Shown here: positions 12,671 to 24,281 of the stretch, piece after piece | Position numbering within the stretch: position 1 is the first letter of the stretch | Layout of the letters: every line of letters starts with the position of its first letter | Assembly: GCA_905221615.1 (NCBI GenBank) | Contig: CAJNDT010000146.1 | Coordinates: forward strand, 75,001 to 139,000 | DNA length: 64,000 bases | Direction of reading: 5' to 3' | DNA from: Symbiodinium sp. CCMP2592 | Taxonomy: Eukaryota > Sar > Dinophyceae > Suessiales > Symbiodiniaceae | Made by a program: the position numbers and the translations under genes | The notes under the pieces: model-generated | The model's input: the letters and a program-made list of their open reading frames with translations, nothing else | The model's database searches: none | Told to the model about the DNA's origin: nothing

Positions 12671-14122
12671 ATGAGCCAGGAACAGCTGTTGAAGCTATGG
12701 CGATTTTCCAAGAAAACAAGCTCATTCGATGCATTTGTGTCTCACACCTGGTGGACACCGGGATCTCAGAAGTTCATTTCTTTATTACTTCGTTTCTACT
12801 GGCACTATGCCGTATTTGCTGTCATTGTGGCGAGCACGGTGATCCTGATCATGTACAGGCTGGACATCTTGCCCATGCCTTTAAGGTTCACATCACAGTA
12901 CGTTTTATTCCCAAGAACCATTCCCTGTGGGCCGTGGGCGAGTCTGTTCGCATTCCCGGTCTCGCTCATTGCCTTACTTTGCGCTCCTCTCGTGCCCTGT
13001 TCGAGCTTCGATATTTTCTACGATGTTACATGCATTCACCAAACGGATCCGGTGATGCGCGAACGAGGTATATATGGTATCGGCGGCTACCTGACCGTTT
13101 CCAAAGAGCTCCGCATTTTGTGGTCGGTGCCTTACTTGACTCGAGACGCGGTCACTCATGAAAAGATGTTTGTCGTTGTTAAGTATATTGAGGAGAACGG
13201 CAAGTGCTACCAATACTAGTGGTAATAAAGAGCTTCCAAACAAAAACGGCCAGGACTGTGGTGTATATTCGAGCTCGCTGGATACCGCAAGGCCAATCCA
13301 GAAGGCAAGATCGTTTTCCAGCCGGTGATGGTTGAACGTCACTTCTTCGTGCTCTGGGTCTGCATGTACTTGGTCACATGCATATTCCAGTTCCTGAACA
13401 CCGGCTCAGCCAGGGGGGCGTTCCTCATCGCAGCCGTTGTCGGTTGTTTTGCTCTCATTCCCGGCATCCATGAAATTCGGAGAGGCTTCCAGGAGCAAGA
13501 GCATAGTCTACAGAACATGGCAAACTTTGACCTTGAGCTCGTTTCGTGTTCCAGTGATTTCGACAAGCGGTTTATTGTCGCGGCGGTCAGCCAGTGGTAT
13601 GGAAGCGCCGATGCATTCACACAATATGTTCGTGGGCCTTTGCGGGATGAGCTGGTGCAAGTGGTCGCCGAGATGCAGGCTCCCCTGTCGTACTGCTTGT
13701 TGGCATATTCGCCTATTGCCGGAACTCTAGTGGATGTTCTGGGGGCACTTTGGCTCGCCGGCGCCCCCAGCGAGATCATGTTGGCCTTCGTGCTGGGACA
13801 GGTGCTGTCGTCCGTCTTGCTGACCACAGCCCAATTGAAACTCCTGTTCATGCTCGCGAGGCACTATGCTCAGCCCAGGTTTGCAAGCCGCAAAATGGAC
13901 TACATGCAGACTGTTGGTGTATCGCTTCTCTTTCTCATGCTCGTTGCTGTTTCGTTTGTGAGAACTTATCTGTACTATACTTTCGGAGTTCCTGGTGCCG
14001 TGGTGTGCCTCTTCGTCATAGTGATCATATTCATTGCCACGTTCTTTCGCGACTTGAAGCAGTTATGGGACCGGCTTCGCCAAGGTGTTTTGGGACTGGG
14101 CCTTAAAGGCCAAAGTCCTTGA
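12671..14122 (+). CDS. Polytopic membrane protein of the FDAFVSHTW dinoflagellate family
   Basis: Two exons, 12671-13142 and 13254-14122, are joined by a 111-nt intron with a GA donor (CTC|GAGACG) and a CCAG|GACTG acceptor. Splicing restores PYLTR-LWCIFELAGYRKANP, a block I recall as conserved in this family. The N-terminal part has the signature SSFDAFVSHTWWTPG and, later, DVTCIHQTD and RGIYGIGGYLTVSKELRILW. About six to eight hydrophobic segments follow or surround these, for example HYAVFAVIVASTVILIMY, FFVLWVCMYLVTCIFQFL and VVCLFVIVIIFIATFF. The family is expanded in dinoflagellates and its function is unknown to me; the SHTW part loosely resembles TIR-like modules. The frame is also open upstream over 12140-12670 but is cut by a TAG immediately before this ATG. 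The real N-terminus may therefore be further upstream, behind an intron ending in TTAG, or the copy may be damaged. Confidence 0.7.
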
Positions 14123-14456
14123 ATTTGCATCGCTCCGGCATCCCAGGGTCCAAATCCCCGGGGGGTTTTGTTTCTGAAGCAAGGAGTAGAACACGCCAGG
14201 TCAGTCACGGGTAGAGTTTCGCGATCTTCTACCCGAGACATAATACCAAAGGCCGGCGCGATCTCATGGAGAACTGTTGGTCTTAGTACTTTCACATATA
14301 GTTATCGTCTTCATAGTGCTATGTTTGATGTGCTTCTTGCAACAGCTGGGCTGCAAAGGAATTTTCGCATCACGGCGTGAGAGACTCGACCTTGCACCAA
14401 TTTGTGTCTTTTGGCGTGAGACGGAGAAGATCTGCAGGGTTTAGGGCTCCAGTCAT

Positions 14457-14517
14457 CTAAATAGTAGGTTACTGACAATATATTATATACCCCCAGTAAC
14501 CGTAACCTACTATTTAG
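14457..14517. repeat. Perfect 16-bp inverted repeat (fold-back)
   Basis: The left arm CTAAATAGTAGGTTAC at 14457-14472 and its exact reverse complement at 14502-14517 flank a 29-base AT-rich loop. This may be a small non-autonomous transposon or a stable hairpin. It lies just downstream of the SHTW membrane gene. Confidence 0.7.
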
Positions 14518-14627
14518 GTAGCCCTAGGGGTTTCATTGGGGCTTCGGCAGTTTCGGAGAACTTCTCCTCGCCAGTGCCAAGGCGCTCTTCGCCTTATCCT
14601 GGGAGGCCGTGGGCCGAGGAAGGTTTG

Positions 14628-14746
14628 GGGTTTTGGGGTTTAGGGTTTAAGGCTTTAGGGGTTTAAGGGTTTAGGGGTGTAAGGGTTTAGGGTTTAAGAG
14701 TTTAGGGTCTGGGGTTTAAGATTTAGGGGTTTAGGGAGGTTTTTGG
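14628..14746. repeat. Decayed telomere-like tract (TTTAGGG type)
   Basis: This is a G-rich run of imperfect TTTAGGG units (GGTTTAGGGTTTAAGG, TTTAGGGGTTTAAGGG and similar). Units vary by one or two bases, so it is an old interstitial tract and not a chromosome end. Confidence 0.75.
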
Positions 14747-14828
14747 TGTTCACTCGCCGAGGGGTTCTTAGTTCAGGGACCATAGTTCGAGATAAAGGGA
14801 CTTATAACGACTCCAGGTTCAGAGTTAT

Positions 14829-14938
14829 TGGGTTCTTGTTCAGGAATTTAGGTCAAGTACCATAATAGGTGTCTATAGTAAAGAACATGCTTTCTTTATT
14901 ATGGTGACTGAAACTATAGTTCTCTAATCAAGAACCCA
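14829..14938. mobile_element. Nested fold-back element, MITE-like
   Basis: The outer arms TGGGTTCTTG (14829-14838) and CAAGAACCCA (14929-14938) are exact inverted repeats. Inside are further inverted pairs: ACCATAAT/ATTATGGT (14859-14866 and 14898-14905) and CTATAGT/ACTATAG. The 110-bp unit would fold into a long hairpin and has no coding capacity. This is typical of a miniature inverted-repeat element. Confidence 0.55.
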
Positions 14939-15087
14939 GGTTTGGCTTGGGCCTTTGGGGTTTAGGAATTGAGTTTTTTTTTTCCCCTGGCGTCGGGCCG
15001 TCCGGGTTGGGGGCGGCGCCTCGTGCAGCAAAGGGCTGATGCTGGAGCTCTTGGAGGTTTGCACCAGATCTTTGCAAAATATACTCA

Positions 15088-15110
15088 CATATATATATAT
15101 ATGTATATAC

Positions 15111-15150
<40 letters not shown>
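15088..15150. repeat. AT microsatellite
   Basis: Alternating AT, interrupted by GTATATACATATGTG. Low-complexity peptides read from it (YIYIYI) are not genes. Confidence 0.85.
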
Positions 15151-15152
<2 letters not shown>

Positions 15153-15474
15153 ATTTTATGCGTACATATAAGTATGTATACTTATGTATGCTAGTGTAAG
15201 CACAGTTTTAGCCACTCACCGACCCTTGACCTCAAACCCTCAAGGCTAAAGCCTGAACAAAAATAGAGCACTGGCCCTTCAACTCAAACCATACATCACT
15301 AAAAGCCATAGCCATGCGAGACTGGCAAAAACATAGTTTGCCACAAATCCCTACACCCTAATCCTGACAATTCTGTACCCAGAACCCTACCAACTTCAAT
15401 GTTAGTTCCTAACTTAGCAGCCTTAAATCCGTCATTCAAGAAGCCGTTTCTGAACAACATCTCAGAACACAAGT

Positions 15475-18100
15475 TTGACGAACATTCCGCGCAAAGCATC
15501 CGTCAAGGAAGCTGCTACAAGTGGGCCGCTGCATGGTTATATGCAAGGGTTTTATAGTTCCTACGAAAAGTCGCACAAAGCTCGAGCATTTGAACATCTC
15601 AAGGCCCGAAGCCTCTATGGAACTCACAGATTCGTATACATCGCTCAGAGAATCAGCTTGGAGCCCCAACTCCTTTGACCCCTGCCGCCCAGGCCACCGA
15701 AACTGGGCCGGGGCATTGCCCATTAAAGCCCGGCGCTGCACAGGCACCCTGAAGGGATGTGGGGTTGGTTATGTTGCCTCAAGTTTTAAGGCGTCAGGTA
15801 TGGAAGAATGTCCCTACTGAGTTCAGTCCCTGGACGTCGTAAACCTTACCTTAAGTTTTAGAGTTCTAGGCTTTGGGCGGGGCTCTGGAGTCTCAAAGTT
15901 GAGGGCTATGGGGTTTAGCATATTTCCCTCAAGCTTTTTGGGGAGAGCCCCAGTGCTCGAACCCGTTGAAGCTCTAAGCCCCAAACAACGTGCCTAAATA
16001 ATTCCTAGAAGTGTTCTCGTTCTTACAGCCCCTTATATAATCGTGCTCTAGTATACCTCCAAACCAAGCGTCTAATCAGTCAAATCCCTAAAGTATGGTT
16101 TTCCCTGCAAGGGTTTCCTTAATTTCGCTCTGCCCAGTATCAAGGGTTAGGACTTCAAGACGATCTTACGAAATACTGCCGACGGTTGAGGAAAAGGAAT
16201 GAACCGGCTTCCGGTAACAGGGGCCAGGACATCGGGTTTACGTGCGCTTTTCGCTATTGGTGCCAGAGCCATGGGGTTTCACAACCTCGCAGCTTTTCAG
16301 GCTGTGATCGCAACTGATTTTTGCTGGCTGCAAAGTCAGCTCCCCTGAGAAGCAGTTGAGATAAACTCCGAGCCATAGCTGTACGAGGTTGGGATACAGC
16401 ACCCGTCAGTATGGAATCGAAAGAATACACACACACAACACACCGGGAAGACAACAATAAACAAGAATCTCTCACCCCCTATACTCTGAGCCCTCCGCAG
16501 CCCGATCTTCTAAATCCTATGAGGTTCCTAAGCAAACCGTCGTGATGAAGCCTTCGGTTCGTACTTCTCATGAAGACTTGTAAAATCTTCATACAGACAT
16601 GCGATACCCCTCCAAACCATTCCAAACCTTTTTATGAAGATTCAGAGAAGCTTCGTCAAACCCTCAACCCTAAACCCTCGGAGCAGAAACACATTCTTAA
16701 ACATGTCAGAGACCGGTCTCGGAAAAAATCAGCGCAAAATTCACCGTCATAGGAAACCCGACGCGCTGAATAGAATAAACCTGTACTCCATCCTTAAACT
16801 ATGATAAGAAGCCCAGAGCACAAAATTCGGTTCAGATCGCTGTTCAACAAAAAAGCTGTAGAAGAGGACCTTGCACAGAGTTTGCTTCGCTGGACAAGCG
16901 ACCCTTGGACTTTCTCTGTGTGAGTGTGTGCTGTTTTTTTGGAGGGGGGGGCCGGGGATTCGGGGTTTAGAGTGAGGAATTAGCTTTGCAGATGTTAGGA
17001 AGTTGGGGTCTAGAGTTTAAGGCTACTGTGTTTGGCAGCAAGGGACTGTTTCTGAGATTAAGGATACAGCGTTTAAGGTTCAGGTTCAAGGTTTAGATTC
17101 GGTGCTTGGTGCGTCGAGGCATGCTGATTAACGGCTCAGGGTTAAAAAGGACTTAGGATGCAGGAAGGCTCTGGGTTCGTACATACTTGCGCTTAGGCTT
17201 GTGGGGTTTAGGTGTAGTGTTTTGGGATTTAGTCGGTCCAGCCCGTTCTGGGCTTGGAGGATTGAGAAATTGGGGGGGGGGGGGGGGGTTATAGGTTGAA
17301 GATGGTGGTCTAGGTATATGCGAAGCTTAAAACTAAACTCTAAACTTGCTAGACAAACGCGCGACTCAGTACACCCCAAGCTTGAAAACAGCAGCTAAAC
17401 GGTTGGACGTGGGCATGGTGATGAATGTCGATTGTTCAAATGCTTCGAGCTTCAGTCAGTAAAACGGATTAGTATTCAGCTGTCAAAACATCGCAGAGGG
17501 CTTGAGGGTTTCTAAGCATACTGGGTGGAAAAAACCAGCACTAAACATATTGGGTAAAAAATCATTTCCCCGACATGGTTGGAGGATAGCCTTCGTCTGT
17601 CGCAGTTTTTGGCGCTCACCAGGAGCGGCTGAGCACTGAGCGTGTGGCCAGGCCGGTCGCTTGATTCGTTCGGTTTGGGGTTTGCACGAAGGGTCCAGGT
17701 GCCTATGTCCTGTGTACGTATACGGGTGTGTACCACGGTGTATGTATCATGGTATGTATTAAGTATGTACATACACTACACATGCAAGTCAATAAACAGG
17801 GGTAACACTTGCAAAGCCGAGCGCCCCAAACTTTCACTTATAGGTAGATGCATTATGCGTCAGGAGTGTATATAACTTTGTGCAGTATTTTCGCATGCAG
17901 CTTAGTCTGGAAGCCCTGCAGTCCTCGCATGTTGCTATACATCGGTTGCAGGCTTTTGTTTGTAAGCCGCTTTCCCCCTGTAGCCATGAAGAAATTCTAC
18001 GACTCATCCTCGTCTTGTCTTCTTCATCATCGTCCACCTCGACTGTCTTCTTCGCTTTCTTGCTTCCAGGTACATCCTCGATACCTTGAATATTGATGAG
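15475..18100 (+). other. Spacer with scattered exon candidates
   Basis: No recognised family. Open stretches with peptide-like content on the + strand: 15521-15820 (contains EASMELTDSYTSLRESAW), 16225-16340 (GFHNLAAFQAVIATDF), 16825-16918 (RSLFNKKAVEEDLAQSLLRW), 17392-17458 (AAKRLDVGMVMNVDCSN), 17573-17624 (TWLEDSLRLSQFLALT) and 17898-18065 (LSLEALQSSHVAIHRLQAF). A poly-G run is at 17273-17288. Minus-strand frames are also open over several of these, so strand and frame are uncertain. Confidence 0.22.
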
Positions 18101-18458
18101 TCCAGCGCCTCGGTGCTGCTGCGTGGCAGCAGAGTTTGGAGAGTGTATATAGTGATATAGTGGGACGTTCGGGTGCCCCTACAAATCTGCCTTTTTCCAG
18201 GCCTTTGTGTCACACAAGGGTCTATTGCAAAGCAATGAAATGCTAGTGGTTCGCACGGCTCACAGGCTGCAGTTGAGGATGAGAGGTTTACGGTTCTCAG
18301 GTTTCGATCAGCCTGTTTGGAAACCTGTGGCCAAAGCCATTAGTTATGCCACCGTGCACGGCCCCAAACCCCAAGAACCCTAAAGCCCAGAATACCAATC
18401 AGTTTCGGGTGTTGGGCATAAAACCCCTAACAACCAAGCTACATCAGCATGCTTGCCA

Positions 18459-19400
18459 GGTTCTTACCCTGCTCGGCGTTCGACAACTTCCCCTCGTTCC
18501 TCACTGCTTCAGTCTTTCATGGCCTGGATACTCGGCTATCGGCCTTCATGTTCTGGCTTTTTAGGGTACAGTTGATGCACTGTTGAGGTTCAGGGGTTTT
18601 AAGGTTGCAAGGTGAAGTTTTAGTTCTTTAAGATGCAGGCCCCAAGACGCAGCGTTGAAAGGATAAGGTTTTAGCATCTAGGTTTATGGTTTTAACTGTT
18701 ATGCAGGTTTCGAAAGGCGCGATGAAAGGAGAGTATGGGTCCATTCAGTTGGGTTGCCTCAGCCGTTTACTACTTCAGGCGCATTCTCGTAGTCGCTGCG
18801 AGAATCATGATCCTTCGCATCTATTGTGCTGCGTCGACCCTCAGCTCGCGGCGTCTACGGTTAATTGGATCGAGTTCCACCGACCGCGATCTTTGAATCG
18901 TTCAACACAGACTCGGGAAGCCGTCATGTTGTGTCTTTGGTTTGGCGGCTTTGTTTTCGACTCAGGCACGAAGAAAGTTGTCAGCTTCTGCATGATATGA
19001 CGAATTACTGTTTGTAGGAGTCTCCAATCGCTCGAAATCGCTCGAAATGACATGTCTTCGTGCACATGCTTCGCGAGTGTGAAGTGACAAACCCATTGGT
19101 TGCAGCCGCCGCTGCCAGATTCTCCAAATGCGAGTCGAACCATCAGCCACACGAGAATCGATACCTCCCCCTATTGCTCTGCGATGCTACCCCTCGCCCT
19201 TGCAGCACAGGTTTCGCTGCTCGGCGACAGGCGATCCTGCATCGGATGGGGCATTGCGGATTTTGAGAGTCAGCCTGGCAAAGTAGAAGACTTAGTCGTT
19301 CGCACGTGGCATCGCCTTTACTCGCAGGGATGTGCGCGTTGCGTTCGGCGATTGCCTGCCTTGTATGTCTACTTTCTCGTCTTCCTCGCATAGTAATGAG
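18459..19400 (+). other. Possible exons of an unrecognised gene
   Basis: 18459-18564 follows CCAG and reads VLTLLGVRQLPLVPHC. 18735-18997 reads LGCLSRLLLQAHSRSRCEN and, later, EAVMLCLWFGGFVFDSG. 19060-19392 is open in two + frames; one gives FESQPGKVEDLVVRTWHRLY. GC content is higher than in the flanks and telomere-like words are rare here, which fits coding or recently coding DNA. No domain is recognised, and the antisense frame at 18841-19152 is also open. Confidence 0.25.
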
Positions 19401-19557
19401 AAAATACAGCTACTCAGCAATAGTTTCATAGTTCTGGCCGTACCTGAGATTTAGGACTTGCACCCGAACTGGCACATAGTCTAAATGGCGGTACTAGCAG
19501 TCGTCGTCACCATTGCAGCACGGTAGTTACAGCATTACAACATTCCCATAGTAGTTT

Positions 19558-19602
19558 CAGCAGCAGCAGCTGCAGCAGCAGCAGCAGCAGCGCAAGCAAC
19601 AC
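19558..19602. repeat. CAG/CTG trinucleotide repeat
   Basis: Imperfect AGC units (AGCAGCAGCAGCTGCAGCAG and onward). Confidence 0.8.
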
Positions 19603-19819
19603 TGGGGGTTGAAGTCGTGCAAAAGCTGGACATGCTTGCTTGACTTTACGGCTTCCAAGCTTGGCCAGTCCACATGGGGTTTCCCTTTCGGGGTAGAAGG
19701 TGTGGTGCAGAGGGCTCTGCCCCTGAACCGCAAAGGTCTTTATCCCTAAGCCTCAAGACCTGCAGCAGTGAACCCAGATCCCTAAACCCCTAAACACCTA
19801 AGCCCTAAACGCTGAACCT

Positions 19820-20383
19820 ATGCAGAACGGGCCGATACTCCGACCTTTTGAGCTGCAAATGCTATGGATGAGCTGTGGTGAGCTCCCCTGCATTTTAGGG
19901 CTTATGGTTTGCATGCAGTTTGCTGTTGATAGGATTTGTTGTGCGCAGGGTTTCCGGTCTAGCGTTTATGACGGCTTGGTCATGAGTGCTAGTTTCGAGG
20001 ATTTGCTGCACTTTTCCGGCCGGAACTCACAAAATGCGGTCCGGAAACATCTTTCCTGGCATGTCGAGTCATGGAGGTCCTTCGGGGGCTGTCTCTAGGC
20101 ATACTAGCCGCAGAAACCTGTAGCTGAGAACCATAAACCTTCCAGAGTGAATACTAGGGTCAGCAAAGAGTGCCTGTCTGGTAGGGTCCTGGACGTGCCG
20201 GAGTATGGCTATGCATACCGCTACGACGACGGGGGCACCGATGAGGAACTGAGGCAGGCATTGGGCATTGAGAGGTTCAGGATGGTTTGCGAGCCATGTC
20301 CTCCTCTATCCATTTATAAAGATCCCAGCTCCTACACCCGAGATTTCACCATACCCCGTTTTTCGAAGGCTGGAAGTCTGTAA
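19820..20383 (+). other. Possible exon pair of an unrecognised protein
   Basis: 19948-20098 reads FRSSVYDGLVMSASFEDLLH then FSGRNSQNAVRKHLSWHV. 20183-20285 reads LDVPEYGYAYRYDDGG then TDEELRQALGIERF and is followed by a frame open to 20383. Both are rich in charged and aromatic residues, as expected for a soluble domain. I see no consensus motif and cannot chain them in phase. Confidence 0.28.
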
Positions 20384-20399
20384 TTTATTAACTCCAGGG

Positions 20400-23300
20400 T
20401 CGGACCTTGGAGTTAAAAGATTTGGGAAGGGAAGGTCAGCCGAGTAGGGTTTAGGGACAGGATTCAGGGATTAGGATTTGGGGTTTAGGTGTAGGGTGAA
20501 TTGAGCCGGGCTGAGGGCCTGGATGTAGAGGTCACCGGCTACCTTTTTCAGGATGATAACAGAAATCATAGAAGGTAGCCTAAGAAGGCAGGTTTTCAAG
20601 GGTCCAGGTGGGGTTTTGGGCCCAGGTCTGTTGACGTTGGGGGCTGGGTTTTTAGGGCGCAGTGTAGGCATGCCCGTGCCATCTTCATAGGGGCCCGGAT
20701 CACCCCTTAAATAGATAGAGCATTGACCTGCGGTTCCCAATATAAGTCTAGAACAAACCCGGGCACTGTTCAATTGGGTTTCAACGAGCCGTCTTACAGA
20801 TGCTTCACCAAACCCTATAAGCCTAAACTCCGTAAAGCCTACAGAGCCCAAACCCGAACAGACAAAACCGCAGATTGCATAAGGTCAACTAGATGGAAAG
20901 TGCCGAAAGCCACCAGGAACAAGTCCTAAAAAGGGTTCCAATACTTAGCCGGGTTCGACGAAAGTTTGTTGACCTGAAGACCCTGCTCTGTGGGCATGTG
21001 CACCCCGCCCTGGAAGAGCCACTTCGCTGAGGATTCGCTCGAACATTTGGGGCCAAGGCGGCCTGGGGGTCGTTGCTTCTTGCAAGGTCATGGGTGTAGA
21101 AAAAGCAGTTCCTAAACTTCTAATCCCTACACCCCCAAATGGGCTTGCCTTGAGTTATAGTATAGTCATACTAGGTAAACCGTACAGAAAGAACTTGCTT
21201 ACGATGTCCCAACTTGTTCTTTTGGTTTGTAACGCAAGGTTTGCGGTCTGAGAGACCTCTTAATTTTCAGGGTCCTTGTACATAGGGCTTTAGTCGCGTC
21301 TCTTGTAGTACACGGACCTGTACTGTATAGGGTTGAGTTCTTGTAGTTCGACGTCGCAACTTGGCGTTGTTGCCGAGTCCCCTGACGTTCGGAGCACACC
21401 CTAAACTAGTAAAATTGTAAACCCATGCAACCCTCCACTGCGAATTGTGAGACATGCTTTGGCTCGTCCAGGTTGTAAAGCCTAGGCCGAAACAAATAGA
21501 CCGCAGACCCTACACTATACCCTCTTGAAAACTTCAAACCGCCAATGCTACGGGTGAAAGGCCTTACGCAGAAGAGCCTCCGGTCTCATTCCGGGAGCGT
21601 CGTCGGCAAAGCTTCGAAGCAAGTGAATAGCAGGCAGTGTAGTAGGGGCCTGAAGAAGGTTCACAATCATTCCTGGGGCTTCATTGTTGCAATGACACCT
21701 TTAATGCACCAACCCATCCAAATCCTATTCTAACCAAGGCCCCGGCACTGCAGTTGCAAGTTGCAAGTGTCCAACATTTTGCTAATTACTGGTATTGCGA
21801 CTCATATAACTGCCCCTTGTAGGTCGCGACATAAAGCACGGTTGTGACATAAACTTGCAGAAATTCAGGTGCCTGCAAGCAACCAGCTCGGACATGAACA
21901 ACGATGGGATAGTTCTGGTCAGCCACCAGCTGCCCTAAACCCTGGGCCTGCGTGTAGAAACCCTCAGTCCGGAGAACATGCTGAGCCCTAATCCGAAGCT
22001 TGGCCTTGCAGTCATAATAATACACTGTTAATATACTATCAATATCAATATACTAATAAAATGCTATCAATATACTCTTAATATACCATTGCCTGCCAGG
22101 TTTCACCTTGGGCTTCAAGCATCGGCCCCGGCCATTTTTGCCTTTTGGCCGCCCGGGGGAAAGTGGAGAGCTAATTGGTGTACAGGCTTTAAAAGATTTA
22201 GGTTGAGTATAGGGGCTTTTGGCCACTTGAGCGGTGGTCACTCACAGAGGGCTCCTTTGTTTGGGTGATATGGTTGTTTTTTGATGCAGTGCCGTGTACG
22301 GTATCTGCACTGATTAGGGACGGTCTGGACCATGACCTCGGACCCCTGCAATGCAGCACTCGGTGAGTTTGTGCGAAGCCGCCAAGGAATCGCGAGAACA
22401 TCTCGCAGCGCATACGAGCTCGTGCGGGCCTTATGCCGCAGCGGGCACGATGCTCCTTTGTAGGGTAGCCTGAGCCTGTCACACTTACCGATGTGCTTGT
22501 CTGCATTGATGTGATGCTGTGTCCTACCCGTGTAGGAAAAGCAACGATGCAGACGATGGGTTTCCTGGGCTTGAACACGTACTACATCTTGAATTGAATT
22601 ATTCTAGCACAGTTCTGTCTCGCACGACAAGATTTACAGGAACCACAAACCAGACTCATGTTCCGATTCTCGGAGGATGAAAACGTGTTGTAGCATGTTG
22701 AAGCAGAAGGGATGCGGGAGCTTGCCTTCCACCAGGGGCATATTGCACAACACCTAAAATAAGCAGCACCGGGATAGCATTAGTATTATTTGGGCCACTC
22801 TATCAGGGTTTTTTTATGGTATTAGGGCTTATAAGCACCTGTCGCTTGCCCAAATGAAAACTTCTGATCCCCAAAGACCTAAACCCTAAACGCCCTCAGC
22901 CCTATATAGATCTTGAATGCCCAAAGCCTATAGCCCGAAGCCTCCAACTCAAGAGCCGCAAACCCGAAGCGCAGGTGAGTTTGATCTCATCATCTTCGGC
23001 CGCATGAGTCCCTATGAACCCTGCAACTTCTACGGGGAGTTCGCGGTACCCTGGACCAAGTTGTGTTTTTGTTTTGGTTGTTAATGTCAAGGATCTTTTA
23101 GTGCCGATTTTTGGGTTTCCTCTAGTGTTTTATAAGATGTGTATAGTCTGTAGGGCTTCTGGGTTTAGGGGCTTGCCGGCTTGCGGTTTGGAGGTTCACG
23201 GTTTTGGGGTTCAGATCTTGTAGGGTCTGTGGTGTCTGGGGTTCCGACAGGTGCAGGGCTCGCGTTTCGGATCCGGAAGCTTTCGGTCGCCTTTGCCCTT

Positions 23301-24200
23301 GGCCAAAAACTACGGAGTCAGGCAGTCAAAAAGCGTGGCTGGCAGGGGGAGCAGGCTACGAACTTGGAAACGTACATCATACGTATGCGGCGTTGCATCA
23401 AGAACCGTTTCCGTAGTCAGGGTTACCGTGGATCTAATGATAGGTTTTCAGGTATTAGGTGTTAGTTGGGGTTATCTAAGGGGCTTCTGGTTCGGGTTAT
23501 AGCCGAGTCAGAGTTATACCTCACAAGCCATGATTAATCAAAACCCATTAAGATTGGCTTTAGGTTGCGATGTAGGTAGGGCTCCGCAGTTGTCTATTCG
23601 GACCTTCGATGGCACGTGGTCTACTCGCACAGTTTGGGGGGGTTAGCCACGGTTAGCTGTGCAAGTCTCAGGGTAAACCCTACAGCCTGTTCTATCCGCC
23701 ATAAACTCCCATAACGCTGACGTAGCAATCAGCAGCGCGTATCAAATTCTATATACGTATAAAATGTGCCTTAGGGTACGAACAGCACATGTGTATGCCC
23801 CAAACCCGTAAGTTGCAAACCACATACAAGCTCCTCAGGTAGGCCCTATACATTCAAGTTTGGCAGTGCCAAACACCCCTATCAAAATTGCAGCCCGGAC
23901 TGCAACCCTACAGCAAAGCCTTAACCCCCAGGATGTCAACCGCCACTTTGAGCCCTAATCTGGAGCCTTTTACCGAAGGGCCGTGCCAATGCAGTGCCGG
24001 AATTCTTTCTCGAGGTGTGCCGAGTTCGCAAAATATGTTGGGCTTGTCTTCGTATAAGGTGTGTGCTTCAGGCCTTTTCCACGGGTTCATGGCGTTTTGT
24101 GGGGTTTAGGGAGATTTCCGGCGCGCGCAAGGGCGTTCAGAGGGGTCTGCAGGATCTCATGGTCTCAGTGTGATTGTAGAACCCTCGAGAGATGAAGAGG
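20400..24200. other. Spacer with weak exon candidates
   Basis: Mostly telomere-like words and short repeats. Candidate exons on the + strand: about 20955-21032 (LKTLLCGHVHPALEEPL), 21543-21625 (GERPYAEEPPVSFRERRRQ), 21940-22010 (GLRVETLSPENMLSPNP), 22338-22600 (TSRSAYELVRALCRSGHD, then TDVLVCIDVMLCPTRVG in another frame), 23255-23430 (two competing frames) and 23955-24055 (FYRRAVPMQCRNSFSRCAEF). Nothing links them into a recognisable protein. Confidence 0.22.
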
Positions 24201-24281
24201 GTCTTGGGATGGAACTTGCTGCCCTAGTTGGGTAGCTATCTATAATGTTTGTCAGTCCTTTGCTCGTCGTCTCTGAACGAC

